Part shown: positions 34,607 to 42,939 of the stretch, in pieces
How the letters are laid out: each line of letters begins with the position of its first letter
Numbering within the stretch: the first letter of the stretch is position 1
Source: Vulcanisaeta moutnovskia 768-28
GTDB lineage: Archaea > Thermoproteota > Thermoprotei > Thermoproteales > Thermocladiaceae
Direction: 5' to 3'
Assembly (NCBI RefSeq): GCF_000190315.1
Contig: NC_015151.1
Location: 930,001-994,000 of the forward strand
DNA: 64,000 bases
Translations under genes and position numbers: made by a program
The notes under the pieces: model-generated
The model's database searches: none
What the model saw: only the letters and a program-made list of their open reading frames with translations
Told to the model about the DNA's origin: nothing

Positions 34607-34654
34607 CCCTCACTAATAACTATTGGGAATTAAGTTAAAAGGTGGGTTTGACTG

Positions 34655-35155
34655 TTAGGCCAGCCTTACCCTGCATGGTAATGATCCTCTGTGTCTTTTG
34701 GCTAGGTTCTTGTCGGCGTTATAGCCTGACTCCATGAGTATTTTGTGTACTGTGTATGACGTCTTCCTCGAGTTTAGGTGTATGTTATTGCTCAGCACTA
34801 CATGCTTGACACCGTGCAGGTAGGCGATGTTCCTAAGCAAGCCCTCATCATTAAACGCCCTAAATGGGACCTCCCTCGGATCCGCATTAACAACCCTAAG
34901 GCTGAGCCTCGGTATGCCATACCTGCCCAGGAAGTATGTGGCCACGTCCAGGTACTCAGAGGGGTACGCGGTGTGCAGTGCAATGTCCCGCCCAACAGCC
35001 TTAGCCAAATCCTTAATGCTTGCCCTGACCAGCTTTAGGTCCTTGACTGCAACATCGCAGTCGCCAATCTCGACAGTCACCGCGCCAATTATTGCCACTT
35101 CGCCAAATATCAATTCCCTAGGCTCGATATAAAACGTTAGGGCCTCCCAATGCAT
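34655..35155 (-). CDS. Hypothetical element protein paired with the HerA-like ATPase
   Basis: This 166-residue alpha/beta protein begins with beta strands (YIEPRELIFGEVAIIGAVTVEI) and ends basic (AKRHRGSLPCRVRLA). No known motif; I looked for NurA-nuclease acidic motifs because a HerA-like gene precedes it, but did not find them. Its start overlaps the 3' end of that gene by 19 bases, implying coupled expression. Confidence 0.5.
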   Translation of the reverse strand: MHWEALTFYIEPRELIFGEVAIIGAVTVEIGDCDVAVKDLKLVRASIKDLAKAVGRDIALHTAYPSEYLDVATYFLGRYGIPRLSLRVVNADPREVPFRAFNDEGLLRNIAYLHGVKHVVLSNNIHLNSRKTSYTVHKILMESGYNADKNLAKRHRGSLPCRVRLA

Positions 35156-36414
35156 TCCCAGACACCCTCGAGGAGCTGCCTATACTTCGGGCACTCAAAC
35201 CCATAATCAGACACCACCCTCAAGGGCACATTAAATGCCTCTGCACATCTCCTCAGTGTCGTTGTGTTCTGCCTCGGGCTCATTTCCGGATTAACCTCGA
35301 CCCTCAGCTCTAGATGCGGCGTCTTCTCCGGCATTGTTTCCAGCATCTGCCTGCTCGTTATGTGTAGGTGCATCACTGCCGTGAGTGGGCTTCCCCAGTG
35401 TGGTGGCATTATTGAGGTGGGGCTCTTGCCCTGGTCGTAGAACTCGTTCCTACCGAAGTAAGCCCTAAAACCACGCTCCCTAAACACCACATTCTCGGCG
35501 CTGTAGTACATAATGGGGAATTCGATGAATAGTTTGTTCATGCTTATGAACTCCCTCGGTATGTCGAACGGGCTTTGGGTGATAAGCACGAAGTACCTGC
35601 CGAAGTTCCTACCAACCCTCACCGAAGTCGTTAATGTACTTTCACCAAGCCTGAAGTATAGGTGGGCCTCGTCGACGACGAGGATAACGTTCCTGACCTG
35701 CATTGAGTTCAGTACCGCCAGGAATGACAGTACATAGAACCACCTCTGAATCGGCGAGAACCAACTAAGGTCAATGCCAACGGATTTACCCCTCAACTCG
35801 CCATTGATTAATCGATTAATGATTGGGTGCGTTTTACCGAACAACCAGTGGTTGAAGTAGGAGAGCCTCCTAACAAGGCCCCTGGCCGAGTTCACCTCAT
35901 CCTCCCTAGCCAAGGCACCGCTCTTAACCGCCTCCTCAAGGTGCCTTATGATTCCGCTAATCGACGCCTCACCGTCTTGGCCAACTAATTCATTGTATGC
36001 CCTCATGAACATGTACTCCATGGCGGGGGTCATTGCATAAGGCAATCTGGGAAACCTCATTGTTAGGACCTCCTCAATGACATCCAAAGCATCGAGGTCG
36101 CTTAAGTAATCAAGGGGGTTTAGTGGGTATGGTGCGTGGTAGTCTGTGAAGCCCTCGTACGACCCAGCGACGTCGAAGACAATGACAGTGTAGTCGCACG
36201 GTATGCTCATTAGGGCATTCTTGACAAGCGTAGTCTTCCCAGTCCCAATGCTCCCAAAGACGAGGGCGTGGGTTTCGTCTAGGGTCATGAAGTGGAACAA
36301 GTGCCCAGCCGGCTCGTTGATCAAGTCCCTAATCGAGGGCCTACAGGGATCTGCCTGGCTAGCCTGATTCGTTACTTGACCCACCGCCTCTACCCTCCTC
36401 ACCCAGGGCATCAC
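35137..36414 (-). CDS. HerA/VirD4-like P-loop ATPase
   Basis: 425 residues. Walker A is FGSIGTGKTT near residue 53, followed by VIVFDVAGSYEGF, the equivalent of HerA's DxxGEY. Walker B is VILVVDEAHLYF near residue 245, and FVLITQSPFDIPREF is the sensor strand. This is the FtsK/HerA translocase group, which includes conjugative coupling proteins. With another such ATPase at 47.3 kb (VirB4/CedB-like), this one may be the coupling ATPase that brings DNA to the channel. No membrane helix is seen. Confidence 0.72.
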   Translation of the reverse strand: MMPWVRRVEAVGQVTNQASQADPCRPSIRDLINEPAGHLFHFMTLDETHALVFGSIGTGKTTLVKNALMSIPCDYTVIVFDVAGSYEGFTDYHAPYPLNPLDYLSDLDALDVIEEVLTMRFPRLPYAMTPAMEYMFMRAYNELVGQDGEASISGIIRHLEEAVKSGALAREDEVNSARGLVRRLSYFNHWLFGKTHPIINRLINGELRGKSVGIDLSWFSPIQRWFYVLSFLAVLNSMQVRNVILVVDEAHLYFRLGESTLTTSVRVGRNFGRYFVLITQSPFDIPREFISMNKLFIEFPIMYYSAENVVFRERGFRAYFGRNEFYDQGKSPTSIMPPHWGSPLTAVMHLHITSRQMLETMPEKTPHLELRVEVNPEMSPRQNTTTLRRCAEAFNVPLRVVSDYGFECPKYRQLLEGVWECIGRP

Positions 36415-37252
36415 TGCTAACGCCCAAACGCCTTATAAGGCGTAGTGCCTTCACAGTAGCCCTAACAGTCATGTCACTCGGGTTGTAGGTTATGTAGCCC
36501 ATGCCCAGCGCCCTCAGGACAGCCAACTGACCAGCAATGTCACTCAATGCCTTCAGTGTAGCCACACCGCCTAGGTCCCTAACGAGGACCTCAATGGCAT
36601 CAACAACATCATCACTTAACTTCACCTCACTCGGCTCGGCAATGCCGAAGGCCCTAATTGGGACCTCAACAAACCTCCTACTCGAGCCAATGACCTCCAC
36701 CCTGCTGTTGAATTCCGTCGTCTCCCTAAGCTCATCAACCCTCGGGAGCCTGACCAACCTCCTAACGACCTCGTCAAACACGAAGACCCTGTTAATGTCG
36801 AAGACGCTAGTGTGTATTGCGATTTCAACGCCTAAGGACTTCAGCTGGGCCAATGCATCAGTGAGCCTAGGCCATAAATCACTGTAGAACTCGGCGTTTA
36901 CCCTAAGTGATGATGCCAACGCCAAGCCAACAACCGTGCTCACAGGCTCGATTGTTGGTATTGGTGCCGAGTACAAAGCCTTCCTAAGGTCATCGATGCT
37001 GTACCCATTAGTGAACTCCACCGATGCTGGCAATGCGTATTGGCAGTCCTCAAAGACCTCACTAAGCATCGCCAAGTGGGTGGTGTCACAGTTAATACCC
37101 AACTCATGAAACACCCTATTGATCAATGCCCTAGACAGGGCGTTTAACCTGGCATTGGGCACGCCACTTAGTGCCTCAACACCACCAAGCCTAAAGGTTA
37201 TGCCAGTGTTGATCCCCTGGTAGTCGAGCCTACCAATAATAAGCCTAAGCAT
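36359..37252 (-). CDS. Hypothetical element protein
   Basis: About 297 residues, alpha/beta, with no recognisable catalytic motif. The end (LGGVATLKALSDIAGQLAVLRALGMGYITYNPSDMTVRATVKALRLI) resembles a winged-helix-like fold. The ATG at 37252 is preferred to a TTG at 37264. It overlaps the following HerA-like gene by 56 bases, so the two are expressed together. Confidence 0.5.
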   Translation of the reverse strand: MLRLIIGRLDYQGINTGITFRLGGVEALSGVPNARLNALSRALINRVFHELGINCDTTHLAMLSEVFEDCQYALPASVEFTNGYSIDDLRKALYSAPIPTIEPVSTVVGLALASSLRVNAEFYSDLWPRLTDALAQLKSLGVEIAIHTSVFDINRVFVFDEVVRRLVRLPRVDELRETTEFNSRVEVIGSSRRFVEVPIRAFGIAEPSEVKLSDDVVDAIEVLVRDLGGVATLKALSDIAGQLAVLRALGMGYITYNPSDMTVRATVKALRLIRRLGVSSDALGEEGRGGGSSNESG

Positions 37253-37272
37253 TAATAATAACAAATTAATTA

Positions 37273-40200
37273 TTAATTAGGCTGGCTCGGCTTGCCTACG
37301 TAACTCCTCAAGCCCTCGATGATTGAGTCCACAACAGCCAAGGCATCGAGTAGGTTAGAGGCCCTGTACCCATCAACCAAGCCCTCGAAACCACCGCCCA
37401 ACCCATCAAGGGCCTCCCTAATCGACCTCGCCGAGCGCCTCAGTAGTTGTGTCCTTATGTCAATGGGCTCACTGCTCGTTAGGGCACCCAACGCATTATT
37501 AACCGCACTCAACAACCTCTCGTGAAGCATCAACCTCCTCCTCAACCCACCAACCTCCCTACCCAACCCATCGGTCTCACCAACCCTGCCATTGCCAATC
37601 GCATCGCCCAACCTAGCCTCTAACCCCCTAAGCTCATCCCTCAACTCCTCAATGAGGCTTGCCAAGTAGCTCCTCAGGTTGCTCAGTACCGCGCCTACCT
37701 CCTCAACCGTGTAGCCCCTGATTTGGCTCAGTAACTCGATCGTCAACTCCGGAGGCATGTACCTAACCAACAACTCCCTGAGCCTATCATCATCTATTGA
37801 CCTAACGCCTATGAAATCGCCAGGCCTTGCATCCCTCGCCGACCTCAGCACAGCCCTCCACAGGTCCCTATGGAACTCCCTAAACACGTCTACATCGGGC
37901 TTGGCCGACGAGGCCTTCACCAGCAGGTCCCTAGCCCTCCTCTCGACCTCCCCTTCGTTAACCACCCCATCCTCGACCAAAGCCCTCAAAGCCCTAAGCA
38001 AAGCCCTTAGCTCGCTAGGCTTGATGCCTAGCCTACCGTACAACTCACTGTAGGACTGCCAATCAATGGCCTTATTGAGGTCAACACCGAGGCTGTTGAG
38101 GAGCTCGAGTAAGGCAACCATTGGTTGCCTACGGATTGAGTCCGAGTAATCAATTAGGTTAATTAACGAGGACCTAGAGCCACCGCTCAACCTCTCGACA
38201 ACGCCCTCCCTAGCCGTAGTGGCCAGGTGGAGCTTAATTGCCGAATCAACGAGTAGGTCGTCCCTGGCTATCTCGGCTATCCTCGGGAAGACCTCACTAA
38301 ACAACCTACCCTCACCCAACGCCTCAAAGCCACCCCTGAGCAGCCTGCCGTACTCCCTCATGAATGCCCTGTACTCCCTGACGCCCCTCAACCGCTCCCT
38401 AGCCCAATCACCGTATCTTACGGCCCTTAAGAACTCACCAACGGCTGTGGGCAAGGCCTCCTTAGTGGCCAACTCCCTAGCCCTGGCCTCAAGAGCCTCC
38501 CTATACCTCGCCCTAACAAACGGCTCCAACGCCTTGGTCAACTCCCTAACGCTCAACCTATTAATCAGCATCAAATCCTCGTTACTGACCCCTGAGCTGA
38601 TTGCCTTGCCCACCCTCTCGCTGTGTTTAACCCACCAGTTGTTGATTACCTCAACAGCCCTCGCATTATCCATGAAGGCGTTGATTAACGGTCTCAACGC
38701 TTCGTGGCTCAGTACAACGCTGCCCCTCAAGTCATGAAGCACATCGGTGATGTGCTTAATCCCAACCCTAGCGGAATCCCTAACACGCCCATCACCGAGG
38801 TACCTAGGCATCAAAGCATTGACCCTAGCACTCAAGGCGTTGTTGAGTAGCTCCTTGGCTTTTTCATAATCAACACCCATCAACTGACTAAGCTCAACAA
38901 GCCTATGGAGCTCACCCCCAACCAAGGCCTTGATGACTTCTTTAGCCTCACCGAGCCTCCTCATACTAACCAAGGCCCTTCTGTGGAGTTCCCTAACGTA
39001 GGGAGCCATTGATGCGGCAACAATTTTCGCCGAAGCCCTACTCGTCCTCTCAACCCCAAACCTCCCAATCAGTTGTCTAGCCAAGGCCCTAACGCTGTCG
39101 CTGGCGGCAGCACCACTAATTAATGCCAACGGCGTGTTTAGGACAGCTTCAACACCATGAACGGCGTCCTCAACCCCCACCCTCCTAACCAATGACTTAG
39201 TCAACAGGTGGGTCGGCAAGTCAGTCCTGGGGTTACCGCCATAATGCGCGTAAGCCCTCCTATCGAGCTCAACGCCACCCCTAAACCTCAGACCAGCCAC
39301 CTCATGAAGCCTACCCCTCTCGCCCATGCCCCTAACCCTAGGGTACTCCCTAAGGAACCAAGCCGTGTATGCACCGGCCATGGCCATCCTAGCCAAGCCC
39401 CTTCTGCCAGACTCCCTATGAACAGCAGCCCCACTCCTAAAGCGTGCCTCGAGGTCCTCGAGGAGTGATGAGTACGGGTGTGCCGCGTATCGGCTAAGCC
39501 TGGCAATGGCTGGGTTGTTGAGCCTAGACCTAAAGGCCATCCTAACCAGGGCGGACGCCCTTGAGTAGCTGTGGTGCAGGGCCATGAGCGGCTTAGCGAT
39601 TTTGCCGAGCCTCCCATGCCTGTGAATGCCCGACGCAACACCCTCCCTAAATCCCCTAAGTCTAGAGCCCACTGAGGACCTAGCCCTCCTAATGAGCCTA
39701 CCGAGAACCCTCCTAACACCAGCCACCTGCAGGTAGAGAATGAGGCTTAGGTCCATGACCACGTTACCCAGCACAGCCCACGCTGGGCCTAGCATAGTTG
39801 GGAATCCAACAAGCCAAAGCCCGGCGTCAAGCAGGCCGAATATGGCCACGCTCTCTGCAAGCCACCTGGGGACGAAGTAGCCAATGTCCATGAGCAAGCC
39901 GTTGATTTGAGCCCAACCACTGAGCAACCCACCACTACCAACAACAATGGAGTTTATGACCCACGATGTTGATGGAGACAAGCCAATGGGTGCGTAGGCA
40001 AACCACGGATTGTTAATATTGCCGATAATGACTATTGAGCCGCTGACCGGCACAGTCCTGTTCAGCCAATTGGTGCATGTTATTGCTGCTTCCTTCTGAG
40101 CATAGCCCCATGGGTATGGATTCGGCAATGATAGGCTTAGGCTCCTACCAAGGCCAGTGATGCCCCTACCAATGGCAATCTCCTCATTGAGCTTGTCAAT

Positions 40201-41568
40201 TAAGGCTTTAATCGCATTCTCCTCAACCTCGATACTTACTTCCCTGTACAGGCTGCTCGGGCTTACTGCGTACTGGCACCTCGTCGAGTTACCAACATTA
40301 GTTGGCACGTTGATCATGGCATTACCCGCGAAGAACCAGAGCATTGCCTCAGCAGTGCCTGGTTGGCAGACTTTATGCACCATGTGGGTCTTTGGTGACG
40401 TCACATTGATGCAGTGCATTGGTGGTACATCGATCGTGAAGTTTATTGTTACTGTATTGTTGGAGTAGTTAACCGAGTACTGGTTTGGTGTATCGAGCCA
40501 CTCCCAGGCTCCAGTGTAGACTGCTGAGCCGTTGATTGTGGCTGTAACCACGTTGAATGGTGGGCCTCCAAAATCAATGACCTCTGCATAGGTCGAATTA
40601 CTGTTTAGGTAATGCCATGAATCGCATGGTTCGTAGGCGCTCTCATTACCTATGTAGGTGAGTAATAGGCAGTTGTACGTTGGGTCAATGCCCAACCATA
40701 GGAATGTTACGTTGCTAATCCTTGGAACCCCAAGGGCGTTTATCAGCGTTACTGACTGCGTGAATGCCGTGAATTGAGTGACCGGGTACTCAGTGGGCAT
40801 TGTTGACTTACCCACTACCGTGTAGTTCACCCCGTAAAGCAAGCCACTGGCTAGGTATGGGTATGGGCTGCTTAGGACTAAGAAGCCCCTGACAGTGGCG
40901 TTAGGGGCGTTATGGGTCAGCCAGCTCATGAACGCCACAGTCTCATTCATCAATTGGAGCCTTGCTGCCACCATTGCGTCCCTAGCCGCAATCGTTGTTA
41001 TGAAGAGTATTGTGAGAGTAAGCACGAAGAGGGCGACTCCAGAAGCCCTAGTCCTACCCATGACCATTAAGGGCACGGCAACGGCAATGATCATTGGCGC
41101 CACCGCATAGCTGAACCAAGCCAAATAGGCAATCGTGTGCAGTACAGCCGTCATTACCTGGGCAATGTGCATAACGGCGAGGATCAAGTCAGCGATTGGG
41201 TCTATGAACCAACCCACGGACTCAACAACAGTAAGGTACTGAAGCGGCACTGTGACCAGCCCAAAGGTCGAGAGTAGGGCGATGACATTCAAAACAGTCA
41301 TGCCAGAAGCCCAGGCAAGACCGGCATAGGCGACTGAGTAGTAAACGACCGACCAATCACGAACTAAACCCTCGACCTCCCTATAGAGCATTAAGTAGGT
41401 AGGTGAGCCGGGTGGGATAATCCCGAGGATTGACGGTAGGAAGTAGGCGAGGACAAGGGCTGTACCCGCGAGGACAAACCTCCTAACATCCAAACCACCC
41501 CTAACCAACCCATAGATTATTGCTACCAAACCCTCAATAAGCAACGCATAACCCAACAAACCAAGCAT
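37273..41568 (-). CDS. Giant polytopic membrane protein of the transfer apparatus (VirB6-like N-terminal layout)
   Basis: 1431 residues. The first 200 hold about six hydrophobic helices; residues 200-540 form an outside domain with many Asn-x-Ser/Thr sites and paired cysteines; helices near 545-630 (WLAESVAIFGLLDAGLWLVGF) return the chain to the cytoplasm; the last 800 residues are a highly charged, helical Arg/Glu-rich domain. Bacterial VirB6/TrbL relatives also combine a polytopic core with long extensions. No enzyme motif seen. The smaller relative at 26.0-28.5 kb has the same architecture. Role in a membrane channel or scaffold is inferred. Confidence 0.6.
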   Translation of the reverse strand: MLGLLGYALLIEGLVAIIYGLVRGGLDVRRFVLAGTALVLAYFLPSILGIIPPGSPTYLMLYREVEGLVRDWSVVYYSVAYAGLAWASGMTVLNVIALLSTFGLVTVPLQYLTVVESVGWFIDPIADLILAVMHIAQVMTAVLHTIAYLAWFSYAVAPMIIAVAVPLMVMGRTRASGVALFVLTLTILFITTIAARDAMVAARLQLMNETVAFMSWLTHNAPNATVRGFLVLSSPYPYLASGLLYGVNYTVVGKSTMPTEYPVTQFTAFTQSVTLINALGVPRISNVTFLWLGIDPTYNCLLLTYIGNESAYEPCDSWHYLNSNSTYAEVIDFGGPPFNVVTATINGSAVYTGAWEWLDTPNQYSVNYSNNTVTINFTIDVPPMHCINVTSPKTHMVHKVCQPGTAEAMLWFFAGNAMINVPTNVGNSTRCQYAVSPSSLYREVSIEVEENAIKALIDKLNEEIAIGRGITGLGRSLSLSLPNPYPWGYAQKEAAITCTNWLNRTVPVSGSIVIIGNINNPWFAYAPIGLSPSTSWVINSIVVGSGGLLSGWAQINGLLMDIGYFVPRWLAESVAIFGLLDAGLWLVGFPTMLGPAWAVLGNVVMDLSLILYLQVAGVRRVLGRLIRRARSSVGSRLRGFREGVASGIHRHGRLGKIAKPLMALHHSYSRASALVRMAFRSRLNNPAIARLSRYAAHPYSSLLEDLEARFRSGAAVHRESGRRGLARMAMAGAYTAWFLREYPRVRGMGERGRLHEVAGLRFRGGVELDRRAYAHYGGNPRTDLPTHLLTKSLVRRVGVEDAVHGVEAVLNTPLALISGAAASDSVRALARQLIGRFGVERTSRASAKIVAASMAPYVRELHRRALVSMRRLGEAKEVIKALVGGELHRLVELSQLMGVDYEKAKELLNNALSARVNALMPRYLGDGRVRDSARVGIKHITDVLHDLRGSVVLSHEALRPLINAFMDNARAVEVINNWWVKHSERVGKAISSGVSNEDLMLINRLSVRELTKALEPFVRARYREALEARARELATKEALPTAVGEFLRAVRYGDWARERLRGVREYRAFMREYGRLLRGGFEALGEGRLFSEVFPRIAEIARDDLLVDSAIKLHLATTAREGVVERLSGGSRSSLINLIDYSDSIRRQPMVALLELLNSLGVDLNKAIDWQSYSELYGRLGIKPSELRALLRALRALVEDGVVNEGEVERRARDLLVKASSAKPDVDVFREFHRDLWRAVLRSARDARPGDFIGVRSIDDDRLRELLVRYMPPELTIELLSQIRGYTVEEVGAVLSNLRSYLASLIEELRDELRGLEARLGDAIGNGRVGETDGLGREVGGLRRRLMLHERLLSAVNNALGALTSSEPIDIRTQLLRRSARSIREALDGLGGGFEGLVDGYRASNLLDALAVVDSIIEGLRSYVGKPSQPN

Positions 41569-41640
41569 CTAACGGTTTGGCTCCATGGTTAATAAGGGCT
41601 CTCTATACTTACCTGGAAAGTGGGCTTGCAGATGGTCTAT

Positions 41641-42939
41641 TTATTTTTGTGGTGTCTGTTCATAATAGTCGACATATAGGTAAAATAGCTTGGCAATGAC
41701 CAGTTTAATCCCATCATTATTACTCTTCGTAATAGCCTCACGGAGCTTACTAAAAAGGCTCCTGGAGATCGGATCCTCCGTCAATACATACTCACCAGTC
41801 AATGCTATGACTTCAGCAGCTCTCATATCTCCACGTATTAAGGCGTTTAAGGCGAGGACAAAAAGCACATGTCCTTCCTGTGCCAAGAAGGCTTGGACGG
41901 CAGCCTTAGGATTAATAATATCAATGTTCTCTTCAAGGTATTCTATGAGATCCAACTCTCTCCCAAACAATGTTTTGAAACTCTTATCCCTAATCCTATC
42001 TAATTTATTTTTATAATCTTCTTTAATTATGTTGATTAATTTATTAAAAGCGTCCTTATCGCCATCAGCAGCCATACATGCCAGGCGGCACTCCTCAACC
42101 CTAACCTTGATTGATTCACAATCCTTATTGCAATCAACCTGTAGACCCAAGACCTTCTTCAATGCAGGCTCGTATTCTGGATTTAACCACTTGTTTCTTA
42201 GCACGTTAAGTATTTCTTCTCCGGTGTACTTTATGTCATCACCAACCTGCGGCAGTAGGAATTTGAGCATCAACCTAACCACGACATTACTTTCATTTAC
42301 CCGATTAATATACCTCCTAACCCCCTCAACATCATTAATTATGCCAAGCCCTACTAAGTACCTAGGAAGTAATTTGTTCCATAATTCACGTATACGGTCA
42401 AGGTCTTTCTCGTAGCTCCTCACAATACTTTTTAATTCGTCCATATCCTTAACGTTAACTACGATGAAATCTATGACTGGCATCTTCGCATCGCCAGCGT
42501 CAATGCTTTTATTACAAATCTCCTCAACACGGTTTATTACGTCTTTCATGTCTTGTATGTACTCATTAATACACTGGTAAATCGCCGATTTAAATTTAAG
42601 CAACTCAGAGTATGCACGGACCTTAACTAAGTCCTTCAGCACAGTATCATTGAGATTACTATCGATTGCCTGTATTAATTCATGAATTAACTCACAGCTG
42701 ATCCTACTTCTATTCATAATCACCTTAGATAAAACGTCTATCCATGCATCGAGAAATGCTTTAACCATGTCATCATTAAGCTTGAGTAAATCACGCCTAT
42801 CTAGTACGTACTTAATTATTTCATTGATTATATTCACCAGGTTATCACTGCTTAAGTACTTGTACTCTATCACGTATCTAATTGCACGTACAATACTACG
42901 GTATTGCTCAGGGCCTATTTTAATTGTCTCATCAGCCAT
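41641..42939 (-). CDS. Helical hypothetical protein coupled to the two-P-loop ATPase
   Basis: About 432 residues, almost entirely helical and charged. A cluster of cysteines (VDCNKDCESIKVRVEECRLAC) near residue 275 may bind metal or form disulfides. The ATG at 42939 overlaps the TAA of the upstream ATPase gene (TAATG), so translation is coupled. No family recognised. Likely a partner or regulator of that ATPase. Confidence 0.5.
   Translation of the reverse strand: MADETIKIGPEQYRSIVRAIRYVIEYKYLSSDNLVNIINEIIKYVLDRRDLLKLNDDMVKAFLDAWIDVLSKVIMNRSRISCELIHELIQAIDSNLNDTVLKDLVKVRAYSELLKFKSAIYQCINEYIQDMKDVINRVEEICNKSIDAGDAKMPVIDFIVVNVKDMDELKSIVRSYEKDLDRIRELWNKLLPRYLVGLGIINDVEGVRRYINRVNESNVVVRLMLKFLLPQVGDDIKYTGEEILNVLRNKWLNPEYEPALKKVLGLQVDCNKDCESIKVRVEECRLACMAADGDKDAFNKLINIIKEDYKNKLDRIRDKSFKTLFGRELDLIEYLEENIDIINPKAAVQAFLAQEGHVLFVLALNALIRGDMRAAEVIALTGEYVLTEDPISRSLFSKLREAITKSNNDGIKLVIAKLFYLYVDYYEQTPQK

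Noticed and set aside
34655-35155. NurA nuclease as partner of the HerA-like ATPase
   Set aside because: The expected NurA acidic motifs are not visible; kept as hypothetical.
37273-41568. Plus-strand frames antisense to the giant membrane protein
   Set aside because: Ser/Leu/Thr-rich low-complexity translations typical of antisense to Arg/Glu-rich helices; no starts or domains.
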